Of a stretch of 17,133 bases of DNA, positions 8,257-13,633 are shown in pieces. Each line of letters opens with the position of its first letter. Positions within the stretch are counted from its first letter, which is position 1. The position numbers were made by a program, and so were the translations under genes. The notes below the pieces were generated by a model. That model worked only from the letters and a program-made list of their open reading frames with translations. It had not been told where the DNA came from and made no database searches. The DNA lies in contig DRQV01000177.1 of NCBI GenBank assembly GCA_011371325.1, positions 1 through 17,133 of the forward strand, in the 5' to 3' direction. Origin of the DNA: Thioploca sp. (lineage in GTDB: Bacteria; Pseudomonadota; Gammaproteobacteria; Beggiatoales; Beggiatoaceae).

Positions 8257-8723
8257 TGACTGAACGTATTTTAGGTATTGATCCGGGATCTAGGTTAACT
8301 GGATTTGGTATAATTGAGATTGATAAATGTAATTCCAAATATATTACTAGCGGTTGCATACGGATAAAATCATATTCTATACCATTACGTTTAAAAGAGA
8401 TTTATACTAATTTAACTCAAATTATTGAACAATATCAACCTAATATTTCAGCAATTGAGCAGGTTTTTATGCACCGCAATGCTGCTTCAGCCTTAAAATT
8501 AGGTCAAGCCAGGGGAGCAGCCATCGTTGCTTGTGTACAAAATAATTTACCAGTATATGAATATGCCCCCACCCAAATTAAACAAGCTGTGGTTGGTAAA
8601 GGGCATGCTGATAAAATTCAAGTACAACATATGGTAAAAGTATTGTTGGCTCTCCCTCAAATTCCTCAAGCTGATGCTGCCGATGCTCTAGCTGTAGCTC
8701 TTTGTCACCTTCAACATATATAA
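8256..8723 (+). CDS. ruvC: Holliday junction endonuclease RuvC
   Basis: Resolves four-way recombination junctions by paired nicking, working with RuvA and RuvB in the cytoplasm. All four acidic catalytic residues are present at family spacing: Asp9 (GIDPGS), Glu68 (IEQVF), Asp140 and Asp143 (ADAADALA). Each is offset by two from E. coli D7, E66, D138 and D141. The 155 residues are shorter than the E. coli protein (173) because the C-terminal tail ends soon after the last catalytic helix. It overlaps thrB by one base upstream and ruvA by one base downstream. Linkage to ruvA is the usual arrangement; linkage to thrB is not. Confidence 0.95.
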   Translation: MTERILGIDPGSRLTGFGIIEIDKCNSKYITSGCIRIKSYSIPLRLKEIYTNLTQIIEQYQPNISAIEQVFMHRNAASALKLGQARGAAIVACVQNNLPVYEYAPTQIKQAVVGKGHADKIQVQHMVKVLLALPQIPQADAADALAVALCHLQHI

Positions 8724-9319
8724 TGATCAGTAGTTTACGTGGAATAATACTAGAAAAACAAGCTCCTATATTAGTCATTGAAGTTAATGGAGTTGGTTAT
8801 GAAATTTCGGCTCCAATGTCGACTTTTTATAATTTACCAGATATAAATAATGAAGTAAAATTATTAACTCATCTCAGTATTCGTGATGACGCTCATGTTT
8901 TATATGGATTTTTACTAGCTTCAGAACGAGAATTATTTCGTAATTTAATTCGGATTACAGGAGTTGGCCCCAAATTAGCCTTGAGTATTTTATCATCAAT
9001 GGAATTAAATAGTTTTATGCAGTGCATTCATGACAATGATATAACTCAACTTAAACGGATTCCAGGAGTTGGTAAAAAAACTGCTGAACGTTTAGTGATC
9101 GAAATGCGAGACTATTTAACAAAGACTGATACTATCAACCAAAATATCAAACCAATTACTTCAATTACTAAAACTATTAATCCGATAGAAGATGCTATCA
9201 GTGCATTGATTGCATTGGGGTATAAATCTAATGATGCCAGCCATTTGGTAAATGCTGTAGCTGAAGAAGGTATGACCAGTGAAATTTTAATCCGTCGAGC
9301 GTTAAAATCAGCTTTATAA
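8723..9319 (+). CDS. ruvA: Holliday junction DNA helicase subunit RuvA
   Basis: Tetrameric junction-binding protein that recruits the RuvB motor for branch migration. The ATG at 8723 is chosen because it gives the family N-terminus (MISSLRGII) and the same TAATG overlap with ruvC as at the previous junction. An in-frame TTG at 8702 would add seven residues unlike any RuvA start. Features are the OB-fold domain with the acidic pin (Asp55-Asp56, matching E. coli E55 and D56), two helix-hairpin-helix motifs (GVGPKLALSIL, 80-90; IPGVGKKTAERL, 113-124), a flexible linker (about 133-152) and the RuvB-binding domain III (about 155-198). The length of 198 residues is close to E. coli's 203. ruvB does not follow; the next gene is on the opposite strand. 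Confidence 0.95.
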   Translation: MISSLRGIILEKQAPILVIEVNGVGYEISAPMSTFYNLPDINNEVKLLTHLSIRDDAHVLYGFLLASERELFRNLIRITGVGPKLALSILSSMELNSFMQCIHDNDITQLKRIPGVGKKTAERLVIEMRDYLTKTDTINQNIKPITSITKTINPIEDAISALIALGYKSNDASHLVNAVAEEGMTSEILIRRALKSAL

Positions 9320-9421
9320 AAATTTATAACCAATAATGGCAACCGAGATTATCCCCATATAACTGTAATTTTTAATTATGAATTTCTGTCAAAATAATTT
9401 AAGGTAAGTAAGCATAATAAG

Positions 9422-10246
9422 TTAATCAATCATCATATTACTTTTAACCAATTTATCAATCAACTGCAAATTTTTTAAAAAATCATACATTTGATCTAAT
9501 GGCCACATATTTGGTCCATCACTTAAAGCTTGATCAGGGTTAGGATGAGTTTCGATAAAAATCCCAGTCACTCCAGCAGCAACAGCAGCCCGAGCTAAAA
9601 CTGGCACAAACTCACGTTGCCCTCCAGATACATTACCCTTGCCTCCAGGTAACTGAACAGAATGAGTAGCGTCAAATATAACTGGGCAATTGGTATCCCG
9701 CATTATTTTCAAAGATCGCATATCAGAAACTAAATTATTGTAACCAAATGATACTCCACGTTCACAGACCATAATAGTTTCATTACCTACAGCTTTCACC
9801 TTTTCGACTACATTAAGCATATCTTGAGGAGCTAAAAACTGCCCTTTTTTAATATTAACAGGAAGTCCTTGACAAGCAACGTTTTGAATGAAATTAGTTT
9901 GTCTACATAAGAAAGCTGGAGTTTGCAAAACATCAACTATATCAGCTACTTCTAATAATGGAGTATATTCATGCACATCAGTTAAAACAGGAACTCCAAT
10001 TTGATTTCGCACTGTTTCTAAAATTCGTAATCCTTGTTCCATATCCACACCACGATAACTAGAATGGGAAGAACGATTGGCTTTATCAAAAGAAGATTTA
10101 TAGATAAAATGAATTTTTAATTCATCAGTAATTTTTTTTAACTTTTCTGCGGTATCAAAAGCTAGTTGTTCCGATTCGATTACACAAGGCCCAGCAATCA
10201 CAAATAATGGTTTATCTAAACCAATTTCAAAGCCACAAATTTCCAT
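9422..10246 (-). CDS. kdsA: KDO-8-phosphate synthase, metal-dependent type
   Basis: Condenses phosphoenolpyruvate with arabinose 5-phosphate to 3-deoxy-D-manno-octulosonate 8-phosphate, the committed step toward the KDO of lipid A/LPS. Diagnostic segments are KSSFDKANRSS (50-60), NIKKGQFLAPQDM (131-143), FDATHSVQLPGG (191-202) and the C-terminal SDGPNMWPL (242-250). Cys21 in GPCVIES, His195, Glu232 and Asp243 match the four metal ligands of Aquifex KdsA (C11, H185, E222, D233) with a constant offset of ten. This is therefore the metal-dependent class, unlike E. coli, which has Asn at the Cys position. The 274 residues are full length. It converges with ruvA across 102 bases that hold no convincing terminator. 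Its start overlaps the stop of a 26-codon ORF, and no Shine-Dalgarno sequence precedes it. Confidence 0.95.
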   Translation of the reverse strand: MEICGFEIGLDKPLFVIAGPCVIESEQLAFDTAEKLKKITDELKIHFIYKSSFDKANRSSHSSYRGVDMEQGLRILETVRNQIGVPVLTDVHEYTPLLEVADIVDVLQTPAFLCRQTNFIQNVACQGLPVNIKKGQFLAPQDMLNVVEKVKAVGNETIMVCERGVSFGYNNLVSDMRSLKIMRDTNCPVIFDATHSVQLPGGKGNVSGGQREFVPVLARAAVAAGVTGIFIETHPNPDQALSDGPNMWPLDQMYDFLKNLQLIDKLVKSNMMID

Positions 10247-10326
10247 TATGATTTTACTACAGTGGTAGAATTACCATAAGTTTTATGAACTTTTTGACGT
10301 ATCTTATCATTTTTTAGATTTTTCAT
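10246..10326 (-). CDS. Possible 26-residue leader ORF overlapping the kdsA start
   Basis: An ATG at 10326 opens 26 codons (begins MKNLKNDKIRQKVHKTYG) ending in TAA, whose last base is the A of the kdsA ATG (TAATG). The same 1-base junction joins thrB-ruvC and ruvC-ruvA, so translational coupling to kdsA is plausible. The peptide is basic, with no signal or membrane segment. Its KIRQKVHKTYG core loosely recalls the N-terminus of SAM-dependent arsenite methyltransferases, so it could also be a gene remnant. No Shine-Dalgarno sequence is visible. In DNA this AT-rich, short ORFs also arise by chance. Confidence 0.3.
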   Translation of the reverse strand: MKNLKNDKIRQKVHKTYGNSTTVVKS

Positions 10327-10372
10327 TTTAAATTTATTAGTTAAGAAATTTACTATAATTTTAGGGATTCAC

Positions 10373-10400
10373 TTGATAAATTCAATTATATTACTATTAT
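10373..10400 (+). promoter_or_regulatory. Candidate sigma-70-type promoter of the DUF3365 gene
   Basis: TTGATA (10373-10378) and TATTAT (10395-10400) are separated by 16 bases and lie 34-61 bases before the ATG at 10434. Each hexamer differs from consensus by one or two positions. Transcription would start near 10407, giving a short leader that includes the ribosome binding site at 10423. Confidence 0.45.
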
Positions 10401-10422
10401 GAATTGTTATTCGTTATTATTT

Positions 10423-10428
10423 AAGGAG
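10423..10428 (+). promoter_or_regulatory. Strong ribosome binding site of the DUF3365 gene
   Basis: AAGGAG ends 5 bases before the ATG at 10434, a near-perfect Shine-Dalgarno sequence. It stands out because most starts in this window lack one and appear to rely on coupling. It supports this start and suggests comparatively efficient translation of the gene. Confidence 0.75.
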
Positions 10429-10433
10429 ATTCA

Positions 10434-11003
10434 ATGAAATATTTGTGTTTAATGATTGCCATATCATTATCAAGTTCTGTTGCATTTGCTACTGAAGATA
10501 TAGATGCTAAATTATATAATTATCGTAGTGCTGTTAGTAAATTAATGAAAACTTTAAAACCTGAACTGGTTAATACTATGAAAAGTAAAGGACCAGTTGC
10601 AGCAATTGAAGTATGCAATATTAAATCACCAATTATGACTGAAGCTGTATCTAAAGATACTGGTTTTGTAGTTCAACGAACTAGCTTAAAACCACGCAAT
10701 GCTGCTAATACTCCTGATGAATGGGAAACGAAAGTATTAAATCAGTTTGAAGATAGAAAGGCTAAAGGAGAAAATCCAAAATCTATTGAGTTTTATGAAA
10801 TATTAGAAAATGATGGTAAGCGTCAAATCCGTTATATGAAGGCTATCCCAACTTCTAAGCCTTGCACTGTATGCCATGGCGAAATGATACCTCCACCAGT
10901 TCAAGCCAAATTAAAGGAATTATACCCCACTGATAAAGCAGTTGGTTTTAAAGTTGGAGATTTACGTGGTGCTTTTAGTATAATTGACACTATCACTCAG
11001 TAA
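10434..11003 (+). CDS. Secreted single-heme Tll0287-like (DUF3365) protein
   Basis: Product of 189 residues starting with a signal peptide (MKYLCLMIAISLSSSVAFA, cleavage probably before TED), so it is exported to the periplasm. One c-type heme site, CTVCH (Cys144, Cys147, His148), lies near the C-terminus. The surrounding sequence matches the Tll0287-like/DUF3365 family: VAAIEVCNIKSP (53-64), an R-x-S-x-K-P-RN stretch (RTSLKPRNAANTPDEWE) and the closing GDLRGAFSI. The family was first described structurally in a cyanobacterial heme protein and occurs alone or as a sensor domain. Here it stands alone with no transmembrane or signalling domain, so a small periplasmic cytochrome or redox sensor is likely; its partner is unknown. 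It is divergent from kdsA and convergent with aspS, hence monocistronic. Confidence 0.85.
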   Translation: MKYLCLMIAISLSSSVAFATEDIDAKLYNYRSAVSKLMKTLKPELVNTMKSKGPVAAIEVCNIKSPIMTEAVSKDTGFVVQRTSLKPRNAANTPDEWETKVLNQFEDRKAKGENPKSIEFYEILENDGKRQIRYMKAIPTSKPCTVCHGEMIPPPVQAKLKELYPTDKAVGFKVGDLRGAFSIIDTITQ

Positions 11004-11032
11004 TATTGATGATTATATCTCTATGCAGATTA

Positions 11033-11073
11033 GGATAATCACAAGGGATTGCCCCTACAATCTGATGTAGGGG
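11033..11073. repeat. Overlapping inverted repeats between convergent genes
   Basis: Two hairpins share the same CCC bases. The first is an imperfect pair GGATAATC/GATTGCCC (11033-11040 and 11047-11054, 6 of 8 pairing). The second is a perfect 8-bp pair CCCCTACA/TGTAGGGG (11052-11059 and 11066-11073, 6-base loop). Neither strand has a T-run after the stem, so this is not a canonical intrinsic terminator, although it could slow polymerase between the two convergent genes. The G+C-rich stems in AT-rich surroundings look like part of a dispersed intergenic repeat or a small non-autonomous element; no second copy is in this window. Confidence 0.55.
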
Positions 11074-11090
11074 GTCCAGAATTTAGTTTC

Positions 11091-12869
11091 TTAAACTACA
11101 GCTTGTCTAGTTCGTAAATGCAACTCTTTCAATTGAGTTTTACTAGCTTCAGAAGGTGCAGAAGTCAATAAACAACTAGCAGTTTGAGTTTTTGGAAATG
11201 CAATAACATCTCGGATTGAACTTGCACCACACATCAACATAATCAAGCGATCCATCCCAAATGCAATTCCACCATGAGGAGGACAACCATATTTAAGAGC
11301 CTCTAATAAAAATCCAAATTTTTCCTGAGCTTCTTTTTGCCCAATACCTAAAGCTTTAAATACCGCAGACTGCATTGCTAGATTATGAATCCGGATAGAA
11401 CCACCACCAATTTCATTACCATTTAAAACCATATCATAAGCCCGAGACAAACAAGTTTCTGGACTCGCAGCTAAAACTTCAGGATCAGTAATATCTGGAG
11501 CAGTGAAAGGATGATGGAGAGCTGTTAAACGTTTTTCTTTTTCATCCCAGTCAAACATAGGATAATCTATAACCCACAACGGTTTCCAACAATCCTCAAT
11601 TAAATCTAAATCTTCCCCAATTTTTAATCTTAACGCTCCTAAAGATTCATTGACAATTTTAGCTTTATCAGCTCCAAAAAAGATAATATCTCCAGTTTTA
11701 GCTTGAGTACGCTCTAACAATTTTTCTATCGCATCATCTGGTAAAAATTTAAGAATTGGCGATTGTAATCCTTCTCGTCCAGTACTAACATCATTAACTT
11801 TAATATAAGCTAATCCTTTAGCTCCATAAATTCCAACAAATTTAGTATAATCATCAATTTGTTTACGAGTCAGCATTTCTGCACCATTTGCTACACACAT
11901 GGCTGCTACTCTACCATTAGAATCATTAGCAGGTTGAGCAAATACTTTAAACTCAACTTCTGCCATTAAATCATTAATATCAGTTAGTTCCAAAGGAATA
12001 CGTAAGTCAGGTTTATCGCTGCCATAACGACGCATAGCTTCGGCAAAAGTCATAACTGGAAATGATTCAGCCAAATCCACATCAATCATTTCTTTGAACA
12101 ATTGTCGTATCATTGATTCCATCAAATCACGAATAATTGTTTCATCGATAAATGACATCTCAATATCTAATTGGGTAAACTCTGGTTGTCGATCAGCTCG
12201 CAAATCTTCATCCCGAAAACAGCGTACGATCTGATAATAACGTTCCATACCAGACATCATCAACAATTGTTTAAACAGTTGAGGAGATTGTGGTAACGCA
12301 AAAAATTCACCAGGATGAGTTCGACTAGGAACTAAATAATCCCTAGCTCCTTCTGGAGTCGCCTTGGTAAGCATTGGAGTTTCTATTTCTAAAAAATCTT
12401 GCTCATCCAAAAATTTACGCAAAAAACTATTAACCTTAGCTCGTAATTGCAAACGGTTCTGCATATCAGGTCGCCGTAAATCTATATAACGGTATTTTAA
12501 CCGCTTATCTTCACTAACTTCATGAGCTTCATCCAAATGAAATGGAGGAGTTTCTGAGGCATTTAAAATTTCAATAGTTTGTACAACTACTTCAACTTGG
12601 CCAGTAGGCAAGTCTGGATTTGCGGTATCTTCAGGACGTTGCCTAACCTTACCTTTAACTCGTAATACATATTCATTACGAACTTGTTCTGCTACAAAAA
12701 ATGCCGATTCAACTTTTGGATCAAAGACAATTTGAACAATGCCTTCTCGATCACGCAAATCAATAAAAATAACTCCACCATGATCACGCCGATGGTTTAC
12801 CCAACCACATAAGGTGACTTCTTGGTCGATTAACGATTCATTCAAATATCCACAATAGTGGTTGCGCAT
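11091..12869 (-). CDS. aspS: Aspartyl-tRNA synthetase, probably non-discriminating Asp/Asn type
   Basis: Charges tRNA-Asp with aspartate in the cytoplasm. From ATG 12869 the protein has 592 residues (E. coli 590) and the family start MRNHYCGYL. The frame also allows ATG 12881 (four extra residues) and a start at 12953 inside fmdB, which is unlikely. Domains in order are the anticodon-binding OB fold (1-105), class II core with motif 2 (FRDEDLRADRQPEF, 218-231), the bacterial GAD insertion (about 290-420) and motif 3 (AFGMDRL, 536-542). His30 in RRDHGG corresponds to His31 of Pseudomonas aeruginosa AspRS, a mark of enzymes that also charge tRNA-Asn; E. coli has Leu there. Asp-tRNA-Asn would then need the amidotransferase GatCAB, which is not in the window. 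fmdB lies immediately upstream, probably in one transcript. Confidence 0.95.
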   Translation of the reverse strand: MRNHYCGYLNESLIDQEVTLCGWVNHRRDHGGVIFIDLRDREGIVQIVFDPKVESAFFVAEQVRNEYVLRVKGKVRQRPEDTANPDLPTGQVEVVVQTIEILNASETPPFHLDEAHEVSEDKRLKYRYIDLRRPDMQNRLQLRAKVNSFLRKFLDEQDFLEIETPMLTKATPEGARDYLVPSRTHPGEFFALPQSPQLFKQLLMMSGMERYYQIVRCFRDEDLRADRQPEFTQLDIEMSFIDETIIRDLMESMIRQLFKEMIDVDLAESFPVMTFAEAMRRYGSDKPDLRIPLELTDINDLMAEVEFKVFAQPANDSNGRVAAMCVANGAEMLTRKQIDDYTKFVGIYGAKGLAYIKVNDVSTGREGLQSPILKFLPDDAIEKLLERTQAKTGDIIFFGADKAKIVNESLGALRLKIGEDLDLIEDCWKPLWVIDYPMFDWDEKEKRLTALHHPFTAPDITDPEVLAASPETCLSRAYDMVLNGNEIGGGSIRIHNLAMQSAVFKALGIGQKEAQEKFGFLLEALKYGCPPHGGIAFGMDRLIMLMCGASSIRDVIAFPKTQTASCLLTSAPSEASKTQLKELHLRTRQAVV

Positions 12870-12882
12870 GTCTATTCCCATT

Positions 12883-13125
12883 TTAATCAGTACAAGCTGG
12901 ACAAGCTCCAGTTCCACAGGCAGATGATGGTGCATCATCTGTTTTATTGGCAAAATCGGTTTTATACCAACCAGTTCCTTTTAGATGGAAAGCTGCCGCA
13001 GATACCAATTTTTTCAAGCCATCTTTTTCACATTCTGGGCATTTTACTAATGGCTCATCACTCATTTTTTGAATAACTTCAAATTTATGTTCACATTCTG
13101 TGCAAGCATATTCATATATTGGCAT
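12883..13125 (-). CDS. FmdB-type zinc-ribbon regulatory protein
   Basis: Product of 80 residues with the FmdB/CxxC zinc-ribbon signature: MPIYEYACTEC at the start, paired knuckles Cys8/Cys11 and Cys29/Cys32, and the conserved GTGWYKTDF (50-58). The low-complexity tail carries three more cysteines (ACGTGACPACTD). The family was named from a putative regulator of formamidase genes, but its molecular role is not established. Position just upstream of aspS is widely conserved in proteobacteria, and the 13-base spacing here suggests co-transcription; the membrane-protein gene often found between them is absent. A GGAGA (13137-13133) sits 7 bases before the ATG. Confidence 0.88.
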   Translation of the reverse strand: MPIYEYACTECEHKFEVIQKMSDEPLVKCPECEKDGLKKLVSAAAFHLKGTGWYKTDFANKTDDAPSSACGTGACPACTD

Positions 13126-13158
13126 TTTAATATCTCCGTTTTTTAGTAATATAGATTC

Positions 13159-13164
13159 ATTATA
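13159..13164 (-). promoter_or_regulatory. Candidate -10 element for fmdB-aspS
   Basis: On the minus strand a consensus TATAAT lies about 34 bases before the fmdB ATG. No matching -35 hexamer is visible at 16-18 bases, so this is a weak call supported mainly by position at the head of the fmdB-aspS unit. Confidence 0.3.
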
Positions 13165-13336
13165 CAGTAGTATTTTATATTTAGAATTTTTTTTTGGGGC
13201 TATAACATTTTTAACTAATACCGGATTGTGAAAATATTTTTAGATACAGTAAATCATTGTATGTCTAAAATAGGACTGTAACACCAGTATTATATTTCGA
13301 TCAAGTTAATTTGTGATAAAATGGGATCAGTTGTAC

Positions 13337-13489
13337 CTAACGTAGATAAATCGTATATTGTATCCTCCAATCAACTTTAGCATCAATATAGTGATTAACT
13401 TTGACTTGTTTTTCCATCATATCTTCTTTATGAGTAATATCTGTTTCAATACTGTCAATTGTTGATAATATATTTTTTATAAGGAACAT
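13337..13489 (-). CDS. Unrecognised 50-residue ORF, possibly a remnant
   Basis: ATG 13489 to TAG 13337 encodes 50 residues starting MFLIKNILSTIDSIETDI and ending DWRIQYTIYLR. The composition is charged and helix-prone (ETDITHKEDMMEKQ), with no signal peptide or membrane helix. The frame closes at a TAA eight codons upstream, and no Shine-Dalgarno sequence precedes the ATG. It matches no family I recognise. It is the longest open frame noted in this gap and could be a small protein, a decayed gene fragment or chance. Confidence 0.2.
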   Translation of the reverse strand: MFLIKNILSTIDSIETDITHKEDMMEKQVKVNHYIDAKVDWRIQYTIYLR

Positions 13490-13633
13490 ATTAAAGCTAT
13501 TAATATGAAAAAATTAGCTGATTCCACTAATAGAGCTAACATAATTCTAAAAAACTAGCTTGCAAAGCTTTAAAATAAAGTTTATTCTTTAACTTCAAAA
13601 TTTTCAATTCTTTTAAGATATTTTGCTAACATA

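Larger units (their letters stand above)
13126..13633. other. 508-base intergenic stretch without a recognised gene
   Basis: This divergent gap separates fmdB (minus) from the chemoreceptor (plus). It holds a likely fmdB -10 element near 13160 and an unrecognised 50-codon ORF on the minus strand (13337-13489). Two 17-codon plus-strand ORFs (GTG 13228 and ATG 13505) are too short to call. An 11-base direct repeat GCTAACATAAT occurs at 13535-13545 and 13625-13635, the second copy overlapping the chemoreceptor ATG. No tRNA, terminator hairpin, insertion sequence or CRISPR repeat was seen. Confidence 0.6.

Noticed and set aside
8702..8722. TTG 8702 as the ruvA start
   Set aside because: It would add seven residues not seen in RuvA proteins; the ATG at 8723 gives the family N-terminus and the same junction type as thrB-ruvC.
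9314..9329. TTATAAA-AA-TTTATAA inverted repeat at the end of ruvA as a terminator
   Set aside because: The stem is entirely A/T with a 2-base centre and would be too weak; it is easily explained by base composition.
10373..10385. TTGA-TAAAT-TCAA before the DUF3365 gene as an FNR box
   Set aside because: The inverted halves are perfect, but the spacer is 5 bases instead of 6 (TTGAT-N4-ATCAA), and the left half coincides with a plausible -35 hexamer.
11052..11073. Perfect 8-bp hairpin as an intrinsic terminator for the convergent genes
   Set aside because: Neither strand has a run of T after the stem; kept only as a repeat.
12870..12953. Longer aspS start at 12953
   Set aside because: The extra 28 residues are read out of frame through fmdB, and AspRS proteins begin at the MRxxYCG sequence.
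13576..13602. TAAAGTTT before the chemoreceptor, matching the -35 half of a flagellar sigma-28 promoter
   Set aside because: The bases 11 positions downstream (TCAAAATT) do not resemble the GCCGATAA -10 half, so only half a site is present in AT-rich DNA.
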